The notes: a model not told the origin generated them from the letters alone. Numbered from the stretch's first letter, positions 43,305 through 52,916 are shown. The stretch is DNA of 64,000 bases from Marinobacter nanhaiticus D15-8W (GCF_036511935.1 NZ_AP028878.1:930001-994000); one strand, 5' to 3'. Numbers and translations: made by a program.

Positions 43305-44663
43305 ATGAATGCCCTCGAGAAACGCTCCATAGCTGCATTGGCCTCGGTCTATGCCATGCGCATGCTGGGTCTGTTTATGGTGCTTCCGGTCTTTATGTTG
43401 CTGGGGGAGGACCTGGCCGGTGCTACGCCGGCGTTACTCGGGGTGGCAATTGGCGCCTATGGTCTGAGCCAGGCGCTGCTACAGATCCCTTTTGGCATGC
43501 TATCGGACCGGTTGGGGCGCAAGAGGTTGATATATGCCGGTTTGATCGTATTCGCTGCCGGTAGCTTCCTGGCTGGAGCCTCGGACAGTATCTACGGCGT
43601 GATTGTTGGTAGGATCCTCCAGGGTGGCGGCGCCATAGCAAGCGTTCTGATGGCGTTGTTGAGCGACCTGACCCGGGAGGAGAATCGCACCAAGGCGATG
43701 GCGCTGGTGGGGCTGTCCATTGGTATGGCCTTTTCGGCCTCGCTGTTTCTGGGGCCGTTGCTGGGGGCTGCGGTAGGGCTTTCCGGAATTTTCTACGTAA
43801 CCGGCGCCCTGGCGCTAATCGGCATCCTGCTGGTTTATCGGGTGGTACCCACCCCGGCGGCGCAGAACACCCACCTCGATGCCCATCCCGCCCGGGACAA
43901 GTTGCGGCAGGTATTGACCAACCGCCGGTTGCTACGCCTGGATTTCGGCATCTGCGCACTGCACCTGGTGCTGACAGCGGCGTTCCTGGTGATTCCAGTT
44001 ATGTTGCGGGACGAAGTCGGTCTGCCCCCGACTCAACATTGGTGGGTCTACCTTTCGGTGATGGCGTTGGCCTTCTTCGCCATGGTGCCGTTCATCATCG
44101 TTGGCGAGAAGCGGAGGGTGATGAAGCCAATACTTTGCGGGGCGATTGCTTTACTGGCTTTGGCGAGTTTTTCCCTGGCGAAGTTACCGCACACACTGGG
44201 GTTTATGTGGGGCGGCCTATTCTTCTTTTTCATGGCCTTTAACCTGCTGGAGGCCTGCCTGCCCTCACTGATCAGCAAAGAGTCGCCGGCGGCGGCTAAA
44301 GGCACAGCGATGGGTGTCTACTCGACCTCACAGTTCTTTGGCGCGTTTGTCGGCGGCACCCTTGGTGGTACGCTGCTGGAGCAATCCGGCGTCGAGGCCG
44401 TATTCGTCCTGATGGTCAGCGTGTTGCTGATCTGGCTGGGGCTGGCATTGACGATGAAGCGACCGAGTCACGCGTCAAGTTTCATGGTACAGTTGGTCGA
44501 TGTTAACGGGCGTGGCGTGAAGGTCATCGACGATGCCTTGCGTGGCGTGCCCGGAGTCGAGGATGTGGTGATCCTGGTGGATGCCGACGCCGCTTACCTC
44601 AAGGTGGACTACCGGCAATTTGACGCAGCAAGCCTGGAACAGTTTGCCTTCGTCAGGCCCTGA
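43305..44663 (+). CDS. MFS transporter with C-terminal YAM-like domain (YajR type)
   Basis: 452 residues from the ATG at 43305 (an ATG at 43284 is possible). Twelve predicted membrane helices; the MFS motif A after helix 2 is clear (GMLSDRLGRKRLIY), and GRILQGGGAIASVLMALLSD is motif B-like. After the last helix comes a soluble ferredoxin-like segment of about 60 residues (SSFMVQLVDVNGRGVKVIDD, then GVEDVVILVDADAAYLKVDY), matching the YAM domain of YajR. Substrate unknown; the family exports drugs or metabolites. It lies just upstream of ssb and is divergent from pomA. Confidence 0.85.
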   Translation: MNALEKRSIAALASVYAMRMLGLFMVLPVFMLLGEDLAGATPALLGVAIGAYGLSQALLQIPFGMLSDRLGRKRLIYAGLIVFAAGSFLAGASDSIYGVIVGRILQGGGAIASVLMALLSDLTREENRTKAMALVGLSIGMAFSASLFLGPLLGAAVGLSGIFYVTGALALIGILLVYRVVPTPAAQNTHLDAHPARDKLRQVLTNRRLLRLDFGICALHLVLTAAFLVIPVMLRDEVGLPPTQHWWVYLSVMALAFFAMVPFIIVGEKRRVMKPILCGAIALLALASFSLAKLPHTLGFMWGGLFFFFMAFNLLEACLPSLISKESPAAAKGTAMGVYSTSQFFGAFVGGTLGGTLLEQSGVEAVFVLMVSVLLIWLGLALTMKRPSHASSFMVQLVDVNGRGVKVIDDALRGVPGVEDVVILVDADAAYLKVDYRQFDAASLEQFAFVRP

Positions 44664-44735
44664 ACGCATAACTGAGTGAATTCCAGAAGCCGACCAGGGA
44701 TGGTGGGTGAAAAGAGACTATTTTGGGAGTCGAAC

Positions 44736-45269
44736 ATGGCAAGAGGCGTAAACAAGGTCATCCTGATCGGTAACCTGGGCAACGATCCGGAAACCCGCTA
44801 CACCCCTAACGGCAACGCCGTCACCAACCTGAACCTGGCGACGGACGAAAGTTACAAGGATCGTCAGACTGGCCAGATGGTGCCCAAGACCGAGTGGCAC
44901 CGCGTGGTCATGTTCGGCAAGATCGCCGAGGTCGCAGGACAATACCTGCGGAAGGGCTCCAAGGTCTACATCGAGGGTAAGCTACAGACCCGAAAGTGGC
45001 AGGGGCAGGACGGTCAGGATCGTTACACCACCGAAATCGTAGTGGACATCAACGGCCAGATGCAGATGCTCGACAGCCGCGGTGCCGGTGGCGACAACGC
45101 CGGCATGAATCAAGGGGCGCCATCCAGGCCTCAACAGCAGCCGGCCTACGGTAACCAGGGCCAGGGAGGCGGATCCTCAGGCGGTTACAGCCAGCCGCCG
45201 GCCCAGAACCAGGGCGGCGGTGGTATGCCCGAGCCGGTCGACGACTTCGACGACGATATCCCGTTCTAG
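44736..45269 (+). CDS. ssb: Single-stranded DNA-binding protein
   Basis: 177 residues from the ATG at 44736. An OB fold occupies about 1-110 ([60 protein letters not shown]). A Gly/Gln-rich linker follows and the C-terminal tip DDFDDDIPF is the protein-interaction tail that recruits repair enzymes. In E. coli ssb is divergent from uvrA; here the two still lie in the same neighbourhood but pomAB and an MFS gene separate them. Confidence 0.98.
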   Translation: MARGVNKVILIGNLGNDPETRYTPNGNAVTNLNLATDESYKDRQTGQMVPKTEWHRVVMFGKIAEVAGQYLRKGSKVYIEGKLQTRKWQGQDGQDRYTTEIVVDINGQMQMLDSRGAGGDNAGMNQGAPSRPQQQPAYGNQGQGGGSSGGYSQPPAQNQGGGGMPEPVDDFDDDIPF

Positions 45270-45299
45270 GCGGCTCTGGTTTAGCTTTTCCTGTCGCAT

Positions 45300-45327
45300 A
45301 AAAGCCCCAATTTTTTGGGGCTTTTAT
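45300..45327. terminator. Bidirectional terminator between ssb and ntrC
   Basis: AAAAGCCCCA / TGGGGCTTTT stem (about 10 bp) with an ATTTTT loop and T/A tracts on both sides; it can serve the converging ssb and ntrC transcripts. Confidence 0.88.
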
Positions 45328-45386
45328 TTGGCCATGATGGCGCCCTGACGGAAACTCCGGCCAGCCGTCAGAGGGGGCCATCCGTT

Positions 45387-46820
45387 TCAGTCCTCATCAT
45401 CCTCGGATTGACCGTCCCCCATTCCCAGTTCCTTGATCTTCCGGGTCAGCGTATTGCGGCCCCAGCCAAGCAATACTGCGGCGTCCCGACGGCGGCCGCC
45501 GGTATGCTTGAGAGCGGTCTCGATCATCACCTGCTCAAATTCAGGCACGGCTGTGTCCAGGATGCCCTGTTTGCCGCGCTTGAGTTCCTGTTCCGCCCAG
45601 GCCCGCAGGCCTTCCTGCCAGGTCTGACCGGTAGGTGGGGTATCGGCCTGATCGAGCAGTTCCGGCGGCAGGTCACTGACATGGATCTCTCGACCGCTGG
45701 CCATGACGGTGAGCCAGCGGCAGGTATTTTCGAGCTGGCGGACGTTACCCGGCCAGGGCAGGGTGGTGAGGTATTCTTCCGCTTCCGGGCGCAGGAGCTT
45801 GGGTTCAACTGAGAGCTCCAGGGCGGCGCGCTTGAGGAAGTGGCGCATCAGGCGCGGAATGTCCTCGCGGCGTTCGGACAGGCGCGGCAAGTGGACGCGG
45901 ATAACGTTCAGGCGATGGAAAAGGTCTTCCCGGAAAGTGCCGGCCTGAACCAGTTTTTCCAGGTTCTGGTGCGTCGCCGCGATGATCCGCACGTCCACCT
46001 TGATTGGCGTTGTACCGCCTACACGGTAAAACTCGCCATCGGCCAGGACTCGCAGCAGCCGGGTCTGGGTATCCGCTGGCATGTCCCCGATCTCGTCCAG
46101 GAACAGGGTGCCGCCGTTGGATTGTTCGAAGCGGCCTTGACGGGCAGCACCGGCGCCGGTGAATGCTCCTTTCTCGTGGCCAAACAGTTCGGACTCGATC
46201 AGGTCCTTCGGAATCGCCGCCATGTTGAGCGCGATAAACGGGTGACTCGCCCGCGGACTGTGATTGTGCAGGGCCTGGGCGACCAGTTCCTTACCCGTTC
46301 CGCTTTCCCCATTGATCAGTACCGTAATGTTGGAATGTGACAACCGTCCAATGGCACGGAAGACCTCCTGCATGGCCGGTGCTTCGCCGATGATTTCGGT
46401 GTGGCGCTGCGTGGACTCCGCTTGTGGCTCAGAGGTCGCCCGGCGCTCACGGCTGTGATCGACCGCGCGCTTGACCAGCTCGACGGCATCATCCACATCG
46501 AACGGCTTGGGCAGGTATTCGAAGGCACCGGTCTGGTAGCTGGCGACGGCGCTTTCGAGGTCTGAATGCGCGGTCATGATGATCACCGGGATATCGGGGT
46601 GATCGTGCACGATCTGCGAGAGCAGGGCGATACCATCGATGCCAGGCATGCGAATGTCGCTGATGATGGCGTCGGGCTGCTCTCGGTCGAGGCGCATCAT
46701 GATGCCCTCGCCGCTCTCGAAAACCCGTGGCTGCATGTTGGCCTGTGACAGGGCCCGTTCCAGGACCCAGCGAATACTCCGATCATCGTCAATTATCCAG
46801 ACGTTGGCCGATTGGCTCAT
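45387..46820 (-). CDS. ntrC: Nitrogen regulation response regulator NtrC
   Basis: Sigma-54 activator of nitrogen assimilation genes. 477 residues from the ATG at 46820. The receiver domain has the acidic pocket (IIDDDRS) and phospho-Asp in DAIISDIRMPG. The AAA+ domain has GESGTGKE (Walker A), GHEKGAFTGA (sigma-54 contact) and GTLFLDEIGDMP (Walker B). The C-terminal Fis-type helix-turn-helix reads RRRDAAVLLGWGRNTLTRKI. The start overlaps the ntrB stop (ATGA). NtrC-like boxes occur upstream of ntrB and glnA in this window. Confidence 0.98.
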   Translation of the reverse strand: MSQSANVWIIDDDRSIRWVLERALSQANMQPRVFESGEGIMMRLDREQPDAIISDIRMPGIDGIALLSQIVHDHPDIPVIIMTAHSDLESAVASYQTGAFEYLPKPFDVDDAVELVKRAVDHSRERRATSEPQAESTQRHTEIIGEAPAMQEVFRAIGRLSHSNITVLINGESGTGKELVAQALHNHSPRASHPFIALNMAAIPKDLIESELFGHEKGAFTGAGAARQGRFEQSNGGTLFLDEIGDMPADTQTRLLRVLADGEFYRVGGTTPIKVDVRIIAATHQNLEKLVQAGTFREDLFHRLNVIRVHLPRLSERREDIPRLMRHFLKRAALELSVEPKLLRPEAEEYLTTLPWPGNVRQLENTCRWLTVMASGREIHVSDLPPELLDQADTPPTGQTWQEGLRAWAEQELKRGKQGILDTAVPEFEQVMIETALKHTGGRRRDAAVLLGWGRNTLTRKIKELGMGDGQSEDDED

Positions 46821-47887
46821 GCTTTCAGCTCCAGAGGCAGGAAAATGATGAAATCGGTGCAGCCGGGGACACTCTCGCATTCAACGAGCCCCTGGTGTTG
46901 ACCGATGATGCTTTGCGTAATCGATAGGCCCAGGCCTGTTCCGTTGGCCCGGCCACTGATCATGGGGTAAAAAATGTTCTGCAACAGATCCGGCGGGATG
47001 CCCGGTCCGTTGTCCTCGATGTCGACCCGGCACACTAACCGGTAACGTCGGTGGCCGATGGTGAATTGGCGTAGCGCCCGGGTTCGGAACGTGATGCAGG
47101 GCGACTCTTCGGAGACATGGTCGGCGGCTGCTTCCATGGCATTGCGGGCGACATTCAGGAACGCCTGGATCAGCTGCTCCTTATCGCCCTGGAACTCAGG
47201 GAGGCTAGGGTCGTAATCCCGTTCCAACCGAACTCGCCCTTTGCTCTCCGCCTCCAGCAGTGTACGGACCCGTTCCAACACCTCATGGATGTTGGTGGAC
47301 TGGAACTGCGGCGCCTTGTTGGGGCCAAGCATTCGGTCCACCAGGCTCCGCAGGCGATCGGCTTCGTCGATAATTACCCGCGTGTATTCCTTCTGGTTTT
47401 CGTCGGTCAACTCACGGTCAAGGAGTTGCGCTGCTCCCCGGATGCCGCCGAGGGGGTTCTTGATCTCGTGTGCCATGCCGCGTACCAGGATTCGGGTGGT
47501 CTCCTGTTGGGTCAGCATGTCCTCTTCACGGGTGATGCGCAGCAAACGATCACGAGGCTGGAGTTCCAGCAGTAGCGAATTCGAGTCTGCACCAATATTG
47601 GACACCGAATAGTCGACCGTAAACCGCGAACCTGAGAGCAGGGTGAATTCGGCTTCCCGCTTGGTGAACGGCTGGCCAGTACGCGCGGCGTCATGCAGGG
47701 TCTCGAAGGCTTCCTCGGAGCCGGTAAACAAGCTCGCCAGGTTCGTGCCCACAATGCGTGAACCGCTGGCTTCCAGCAGGTATTCAGCGGCCGCGTTGAT
47801 GTATTCGATCGTCAGGTTGCTATCCAGCACCAGCGTCGCGGTCGTCAGATGATCCAGTATTTGTCTGTAGACAATATTCTTCGACAT
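46817..47887 (-). CDS. glnL: Nitrogen regulation sensor kinase NtrB
   Basis: Phosphorylates NtrC when nitrogen is short; PII binding switches it to phosphatase. 356 residues, cytoplasmic. An N-terminal PAS domain (LTIEYINAAAEYLLEASGSR), H-box AHEIKNPLGGIRGAAQLL with the phospho-His, and the ATPase boxes DNGPGIPP and GTGLGLSITQSI. It forms a two-gene operon with ntrC, apart from glnA. A sigma-54-like promoter lies just before it. Confidence 0.97.
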   Translation of the reverse strand: MSKNIVYRQILDHLTTATLVLDSNLTIEYINAAAEYLLEASGSRIVGTNLASLFTGSEEAFETLHDAARTGQPFTKREAEFTLLSGSRFTVDYSVSNIGADSNSLLLELQPRDRLLRITREEDMLTQQETTRILVRGMAHEIKNPLGGIRGAAQLLDRELTDENQKEYTRVIIDEADRLRSLVDRMLGPNKAPQFQSTNIHEVLERVRTLLEAESKGRVRLERDYDPSLPEFQGDKEQLIQAFLNVARNAMEAAADHVSEESPCITFRTRALRQFTIGHRRYRLVCRVDIEDNGPGIPPDLLQNIFYPMISGRANGTGLGLSITQSIIGQHQGLVECESVPGCTDFIIFLPLELKA

Positions 47888-47914
47888 GTTGTCCCTCGCG
47901 TTCGATGCGGTAAC

Positions 47915-47930
47915 TGCAAAAAGCGAACCA
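47915..47930 (-). promoter_or_regulatory. Sigma-54-like promoter of ntrBC
   Basis: Reading the minus strand: TGGTTCGCTTTTTGCAG, with the GG (47929-47928) and GC (47917-47916) exactly 12 bases apart and a strong TTTGCA -12 element. The transcription start is expected near 47904, leaving a leader of about 17 bases that contains GAGGGA before the ntrB ATG. Confidence 0.6.
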
Positions 47931-48311
47931 GTTGTGAACCCCCACGAACGATCTGCGCTTTTTTGGTTAGCAGGTGGCTGGGGCCTGGATATTGGGCTCC
48001 GAAACTGCCCAATTTCGGCGCAGCCTACGCCTGGAAAGTAGACATATGTGCCAGATGAATATTTTATTGGGCTTATATATCGCTGTTTTTAATGGATATC
48101 TAAAGTTTGCCTACGCTAGGGCGCAAAAAGTGGCGACTGTTGTAAAAAACCGTATGCGCGCTAAGGCCGTTCACCAGCTTGAGGCGCGATAGATCGAGAG
48201 ATCGAGAGCGCCCCGCTTTTGTTCGAATGGTAGAGGTATTTTGGTGCTCAAGCACCAACTTGGTGCAATAGAGGTCGGAGCTCTTCCTGAGAGCTCCGGC
48301 AGGCGGCGGGA
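47931..48311. other. Non-coding region between the ntrB promoter and the DUF4124 gene
   Basis: Apart from the NtrC-type dyads, this stretch holds a GGAGCTCT/AGAGCTCC hairpin (48278-48298) next to the end of the DUF4124 gene, without a convincing T tract, a short direct repeat ATCGAGAG twice near 48193-48208, and an AT-rich section (48055-48115). I see no convincing coding frame. Confidence 0.5.
48251..48267 (-). promoter_or_regulatory. NtrC-type box upstream of ntrBC
   Basis: AGCACCAACTTGGTGCA fits the NtrC dyad TGCACC-N5-GGTGCA with only the first base off. It overlaps a second dyad, TTGGTGCTCAAGCACCAA (48241-48258). It is about 355 bases upstream of the proposed ntrB start, a distance an enhancer can work from. 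Confidence 0.55.
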
Positions 48312-48857
48312 TTAATTCAGGACAGAAGGGCGGTGGATGGTAAAGCTGATGCTCTGGCCCGGCTGGATAATGCGCCCCTGGCCATCGACGATATTTACCG
48401 AAGCTTCGTGGGTACCCCGATAGACATTGTTAACCGAGAACTGCCCCGAAGCATTCTGGCCGATAGGCTGGCCATCAAGAGAGACTTCGAACAGGTGGCC
48501 CTGGCGCAATGCTGGCTGGCTGCTGACTGAAAAGGTGACATCGCCGCTGCCGCTATGGAACGCACTGTTGTCTTCAGGAGCCACAAAGCCGACTTTACCG
48601 TAAGGCTGGCTCGTTTGCTGATCCCGGTCTTCGTTGCGCCGATTGCGCTCGACGATCTCGCGGACCTGATCGGCCTTCGGCAGGGTAACGGTAGTAACCG
48701 GCTTGACGTCGATGGCTTCACCGCCATCCAGTGGCTCATCCGAATAGGTGACGTTGCCCTGGGCATCCACACGCTTGTACACCTCGGCCTGGGCTACGGT
48801 ACAGGTCATCGTACCGGACAGCGCGACAACGCCGAGTAGAGCGACAATTCGTTTCAC
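48312..48857 (-). CDS. DUF4124 periplasmic protein of unknown function
   Basis: 181 residues from a GTG at 48857 preceded by GGGAG; this start gives a clean signal peptide (MKRIVALLGVVALSGTMTCT, cut after AQA). Right after it comes the DUF4124 core EVYKRVDAQGNVTYSDEP. A coiled, charged stretch (REIVERNRRNEDRDQQ) and a C-terminal beta-rich segment follow (about 95-181), the latter like a small Ig-like fold. It lies between glnA and ntrB, a position often seen in pseudomonads. The function is unknown and a role in nitrogen control is not shown. Confidence 0.85.
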   Translation of the reverse strand: MKRIVALLGVVALSGTMTCTVAQAEVYKRVDAQGNVTYSDEPLDGGEAIDVKPVTTVTLPKADQVREIVERNRRNEDRDQQTSQPYGKVGFVAPEDNSAFHSGSGDVTFSVSSQPALRQGHLFEVSLDGQPIGQNASGQFSVNNVYRGTHEASVNIVDGQGRIIQPGQSISFTIHRPSVLN

Positions 48858-48978
48858 GGGAGACTCCCTTCTGCTTCTGGTTTCCTGATTATTGACGGTG
48901 CTTTGGCAGCATTGCAACACCTGCTTGTATCTTCAGCGTTACGCGTTGTTCAACTCTCGCGAGATTTTCGCAGGGCAC

Positions 48979-49003
48979 AAAAAAGCCCCGCAATTGCGGG
49001 GCT
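48979..49003 (-). terminator. Terminator of glnA
   Basis: On the minus strand: AGCCCCGCAATTGCGGGGCT followed by TTTTTTG. An almost perfect dyad (GCCCCGC/GCGGGGC) directly downstream of the glnA stop. Confidence 0.92.
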
Positions 49004-49047
49004 CGGTCTGGTATGCCAATCAACTGCCCGGGGCAGTGTTCCGGCTT

Positions 49048-50451
49048 TTACACAGAGTAGTAAAGTTCGAACTCGACCGGGTGCGTGGTCATGTTCAGAC
49101 GCTCGACTTCGCCGCGCTTCAGATCGATGTAGCCTGCGATCATGTCCTCGGTGAAGACACCGCCACGGGTCAGGAACTCGTGGTCCTTTTCCAGTGTATC
49201 CAGGGCTTCCTGGAAGGTTTCACACACCGTCGGGATGTTCAGCGCTTCTTCCTTCGGCAGATCGTACAGGTCCTTGTCCATGGCATCGCCCGGGTGGATC
49301 TTGTTCTGGATGCCGTCAAGGCCGGCCATCAGCATGGCAGCGAACGCCAGGTACGGGTTGGCAGACGGATCCGGGAAGCGAACTTCGATACGACGCGCTT
49401 TCGGGCTGCTCACATAAGGAATGCGGATGGAAGCGGAGCGGTTACGGGCGGAGTAGGCCAGCATAACCGGTGCTTCGAAGCCTGGTACCAGACGCTTGTA
49501 GCTGTTGGTCGACGCGTTGGTGAACGCGTTGATGGTCTTGGCGTGCTTGATGATACCGCCGATGTAGTACAGGGCCGTCTCGCTGAGGCCAGCGTAGCCG
49601 TCACCGGCGAAGACGTTTTTGCCATCCTTGTTCAGGGACATGTGTACGTGCATGCCAGAACCGTTGTCGCCAACGACAGGCTTGGGCATGAAGGTCGCGG
49701 TCTTGCCGTAGGCGTGGGCGACGTTGTGCACACAGTACTTGAGGATCTGGACCTCGTCGGCCTTTTTGGTCAGGGTGTTGGCGCCAACGCCGATTTCACA
49801 CTGGCCAGCGGTGCCCACTTCGTGGTGGTGCACTTCGATTTCAAGGCCCATGGACTCCATGGCTGCACACATGGCGCCACGCAGGTCGTGCAGGCTATCG
49901 ACCGGCGGCACCGGGAAGTAGCCGCCTTTAACGCCCGGACGGTGACCGATGTTGTTGCGTTCGAAGTCTTCGCCGGAAACCCACGCCGCTTCTTCGGAGT
50001 AGAGTTCGTACATCGCGCCCTTCATGTCGACATTCCAGCGGGCGGAGTCGAATACGAAGAACTCGGGCTCCGGACCGAACAGGGCGCCATCGGCAATGCC
50101 GGTGGACTTCAGGTATTCCTCGGCGCGACGGGCAACAGAGCGCGGGTCACGCTCGTAGCCTTGCATGGTGGTCGGCTCGACGATGTCGCAGGTGAGGTTC
50201 AGGGTGGTTTCTTCGGTGAACGGATCGATAACGCCCGTGGAGTCGTCCGGCATCAGGATCATGTCGGATTCATTGATGCCTTTCCAGCCGGCGATGGAAG
50301 AACCATCGAACATCTTGCCGTCAGTAAAGAAATCTTCGTCGATCTCGCTGGAAGGCAGTGTCACGTGCTGTTCCTTGCCGCGGCTGTCGGTAAACCGCAG
50401 GTCAATCCACTTCACTTCGTGTTCTTTGATCAGGTCAAGCGTCTTGGACAT
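49048..50451 (-). CDS. glnA: Glutamine synthetase type I
   Basis: Makes glutamine from glutamate, ammonia and ATP. 467 residues, GSI-beta class. Present are [17 protein letters not shown] (N-terminal beta-grasp), the metal-ligand stretch [31 protein letters not shown], and the adenylylation loop [12 protein letters not shown] with Tyr396 (E. coli Tyr397). Its regulator GlnE is encoded in this window at 58837. Upstream lie a sigma-54 promoter and NtrC-type boxes, so nitrogen-controlled expression is expected. Confidence 0.99.
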   Translation of the reverse strand: MSKTLDLIKEHEVKWIDLRFTDSRGKEQHVTLPSSEIDEDFFTDGKMFDGSSIAGWKGINESDMILMPDDSTGVIDPFTEETTLNLTCDIVEPTTMQGYERDPRSVARRAEEYLKSTGIADGALFGPEPEFFVFDSARWNVDMKGAMYELYSEEAAWVSGEDFERNNIGHRPGVKGGYFPVPPVDSLHDLRGAMCAAMESMGLEIEVHHHEVGTAGQCEIGVGANTLTKKADEVQILKYCVHNVAHAYGKTATFMPKPVVGDNGSGMHVHMSLNKDGKNVFAGDGYAGLSETALYYIGGIIKHAKTINAFTNASTNSYKRLVPGFEAPVMLAYSARNRSASIRIPYVSSPKARRIEVRFPDPSANPYLAFAAMLMAGLDGIQNKIHPGDAMDKDLYDLPKEEALNIPTVCETFQEALDTLEKDHEFLTRGGVFTEDMIAGYIDLKRGEVERLNMTTHPVEFELYYSV

Positions 50452-50603
50452 TACGCATACTCCGTCAGTTTATGTCTTTTATGGAGCCGGCTCGGCTGAA
50501 CTGCGGCGAAACAGCCTGTTCAGCGTCCGATTCATTCGACAGGCGCAGGGCAGCTTATCAAATGTGCTGCGGCAGTGCCTGCAAATTCGGCTGCAAACAG
50601 CTA

Positions 50604-50620
50604 AGCAAAGCGCTTGCCAA
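50604..50620 (-). promoter_or_regulatory. Sigma-54 promoter of glnA
   Basis: Minus strand TTGGCAAGCGCTTTGCT: -24 TTGGCA and -12 TTTGCT with GG and GC exactly 12 bases apart, a close match to the consensus TTGGCACN4TTTGCT. The start of transcription is expected near 50593, about 140 bases before the ATG. Confidence 0.82.
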
Positions 50621-50694
50621 CATCCTTGATTCGGTCGATGGTGGTGCAGAGTGAGCATTTACAGGGCGGATAACAACGACAGCATTGGAGCATT

Positions 50695-50711
50695 AGCGCG
50701 ATGATAGTGCG
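50695..50711 (-). promoter_or_regulatory. Weak NtrC-type box (glnA, about -110)
   Basis: Plus-strand AGCGCGATGATAGTGCG has the GC-GC half-site layout with the same spacing as the stronger box at 50717, but several mismatches. Its centre is 22 bases from that box. Confidence 0.4.
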
Positions 50712-50716
50712 CAGAA

Positions 50717-50733
50717 TGCGCTATAACGGTGCA
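50717..50733 (-). promoter_or_regulatory. NtrC-type box (glnA, about -132)
   Basis: TGCGCTATAACGGTGCA matches the 17-base NtrC dyad TGCACYN5GGTGCA with one change. It is centred near -132 relative to the proposed sigma-54 start. Confidence 0.7.
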
Positions 50734-50746
50734 ATAAAGTGATTAA

Positions 50747-50763
50747 CGCACCATAATGGTTCT
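50747..50763 (-). promoter_or_regulatory. NtrC-type box (glnA, about -162)
   Basis: CGCACCATAATGGTTCT: the left half GCACC is perfect, the right GGTTC has one change. Centre to centre it is 30 bases from the -132 box, close to three helical turns, like the paired strong sites of E. coli glnA. Confidence 0.65.
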
Positions 50764-51057
50764 AAACTTGGAGGCCAAGTCTGTTGGGCTTGAGATCATC
50801 GGGTTTGAGCTAAGCAAAGCGTGTGATCAAAATGTGATGGCCCTTGTACCGCTGATCACAATTTGAACGTAGTTACTCCAGGCGGTTTTCGATATACTGC
50901 GCGCGCCCAAAGTCTGCCTGGGCGCCAGGCAGTCCTGAAATGGAGCCCTCGAGCTCCCTAACCCGAACATTTCCCGATTTGAGATGGCATGCCGCGCGGG
51001 CTTCCTGCGCGCCTATCAGGCCTTTCTCAGGTCAGACGCATGCCGCAGGATTTATTT
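50764..51057. other. Divergent region between glnA control sites and typA
   Basis: No gene. A -10-like TATACT at 50893-50898, followed by GCGCGCGCCC, probably belongs to the typA promoter, but no good -35 lies at the right distance. The sequence TGATCAAAATGTGATGG and CGCTGATCACAATTTG (50823-50865) have partial Crp-like TGTGA/TCACA halves, not at dyad spacing. Confidence 0.4.
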
Positions 51058-52869
51058 GTGATCGAAAAACGCCGAAATATCGCCATCATTGCTCACGTCG
51101 ACCATGGCAAGACCACGCTGGTCGACAAGCTGCTGGAGCAGTCCGGTACCCTGGACCGCAAATCCAGCGGCGCCGAGCGGATCATGGACTCCAACGATCA
51201 GGAGAAAGAGCGGGGCATCACCATTCTCGCCAAGAACACTGCGATCCGCTGGAACGAATACCAGATCAACATCGTCGACACCCCGGGTCACGCCGACTTC
51301 GGCGGTGAGGTTGAGCGGGTGATGTCCATGGTGGACTCGGTGCTGTTGTTGGTCGATGCCGTCGACGGCCCGATGCCGCAAACCCGCTTCGTCACCCAGA
51401 AGGCGTTCGATCGTGGGCTGAAGCCGATCGTCGTCGTCAACAAGGTTGATCGTCCCGGCGCCCGTCCGGACTGGGTCATCAACGAAGTCTTCGATCTTTT
51501 TGATCGCCTGGGTGCGACCGACGAGCAACTGGATTTTCCAATTGTCTACGCCTCGGCATTGAATGGCATTGCCGGTCCGGAAGCGGATCAGTTGGCGGAT
51601 GACATGACGCCGCTGTTCGAAGCGATTACCCAGCACGTACCGGCGCCAGACGTTGATCTCAATGCGCCGTTCCAGATGCAGATCTCCCAGCTCGATTACG
51701 ACAGCTACGTGGGCGTTATCGGTATCGGCCGCATTACCCGCGGCAAGCTGCGCCCGGGCCAACAGGTATCGGTCATCGATCGCCACGACAAGAAACGCAA
51801 CGCCAAGGTGCTTGAGGTTAAAGGCTTCCATGGCCTGCAGCGCGTACCGGTGGAAGAAGCCAGCGCCGGCGATATCGTCTGTATCAGCGGTATCAGCGAG
51901 CTGTTCATCTCCGACACCCTGTGCGATCCCCAAAATGCCGAGCGCCTTCCGGCGCTGACGGTGGACGAACCGACTGTAAGTATGACTTTCCAGGTCAACG
52001 ACTCGCCGTTTGCCGGAAAGGAAGGCAAGTTCGTTACCAGTCGTAATATCAAGGAGCGCCTTGAAAAAGAGCTGCTGCATAACGTGGCTCTCCGTGTTGT
52101 GCAGGGAGAGACCTCCGAAAAATTCAAGGTCTCCGGCCGTGGTGAGCTTCACCTGTCGGTATTGATCGAGAACATGCGCCGCGAGGGTTTTGAGCTGGGC
52201 GTGTCCCGGCCGGAAGTGGTCCAGCGTGAGGTCGATGGTGAGATCCACGAGCCGTACGAATTCGTCGTGATCGACGTGGAAGACCAGCACCAGGGTTCCA
52301 TTATGGAAGTCATGGGTCTGCGCCGCGCCGAGCTGAAGAACATGGTGCCGGACGGCCGAGGTCGTACACGTCTGGAATTCATCATGCCGGCGCGCGGACT
52401 GATTGGTTTCCGCAACCAGTTCCTGACCCTGACCTCCGGTACGGGCATCATCACCAACGTCTTCGACCACTACGGTCCGGTGAAGGGTGGCGACATCGAG
52501 CACCGCAACAACGGTGTGCTGGTATCGATGGTGGACGGCAAGGTGCTGGGCTATGCCCTGATGACCCTGCAAGAGCGTGGACGCCTGTTCGTCGATCCGG
52601 GTACGGAAGTGTACGAAGGCATGATCATCGGTATCCACAACCGGGACAATGACCTGGTGGTCAACCCGACGAAGGCCAAGCAGCTCACCAACATCCGTGC
52701 CGCCGGCACCGACGAAAACGTCATGCTGACGCCGCCGATCCGGATGAGTCTGGAGCAGGCCCTGGAATTCATCGATGACGACGAGCTGGTGGAAGTCACG
52801 CCGGAATCCGTACGTATCCGTAAGAAGCTGCTCAAGGAAAACGAGCGGCGTCGCGCGAACAAGAAGTAA
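51058..52869 (+). CDS. typA: Translational GTPase TypA/BipA
   Basis: Ribosome-bound GTPase used in 50S assembly under stress and cold. 603 residues from a GTG at 51058 (AGGA 7 bases upstream), which gives the family start [20 protein letters not shown]; an ATG at 51040 would add six residues. G motifs: [33 protein letters not shown]-like domains III and V and the unique C-terminal domain ([20 protein letters not shown]) are complete. Divergent from glnA, a pairing also known in E. coli. Confidence 0.97.
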   Translation: MIEKRRNIAIIAHVDHGKTTLVDKLLEQSGTLDRKSSGAERIMDSNDQEKERGITILAKNTAIRWNEYQINIVDTPGHADFGGEVERVMSMVDSVLLLVDAVDGPMPQTRFVTQKAFDRGLKPIVVVNKVDRPGARPDWVINEVFDLFDRLGATDEQLDFPIVYASALNGIAGPEADQLADDMTPLFEAITQHVPAPDVDLNAPFQMQISQLDYDSYVGVIGIGRITRGKLRPGQQVSVIDRHDKKRNAKVLEVKGFHGLQRVPVEEASAGDIVCISGISELFISDTLCDPQNAERLPALTVDEPTVSMTFQVNDSPFAGKEGKFVTSRNIKERLEKELLHNVALRVVQGETSEKFKVSGRGELHLSVLIENMRREGFELGVSRPEVVQREVDGEIHEPYEFVVIDVEDQHQGSIMEVMGLRRAELKNMVPDGRGRTRLEFIMPARGLIGFRNQFLTLTSGTGIITNVFDHYGPVKGGDIEHRNNGVLVSMVDGKVLGYALMTLQERGRLFVDPGTEVYEGMIIGIHNRDNDLVVNPTKAKQLTNIRAAGTDENVMLTPPIRMSLEQALEFIDDDELVEVTPESVRIRKKLLKENERRRANKK

Positions 52870-52916
52870 GACATTGTTCGAATGTAATGGCGCGCATGCC
52901 GCGTCCGACTCGAGCA

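Noticed and set aside
48030..48060. TGGCAC on the minus strand upstream of ntrB as a sigma-54 -24 element
   Set aside because: No GC at the required 12-base distance (TA instead).
48892..50499. 535-codon open frame on the plus strand opposite glnA
   Set aside because: Mirror of the glnA reading frame with the same bias; glnA has full family conservation, promoter and terminator.
50566..50579. A GG-N10-GC sigma-54-like site (minus strand AGGCACTGCCGCAGCA) nearer to glnA
   Set aside because: The -12 part lacks the TTGC form; the site at 50604-50620 is a far better match and fits the NtrC box distances.
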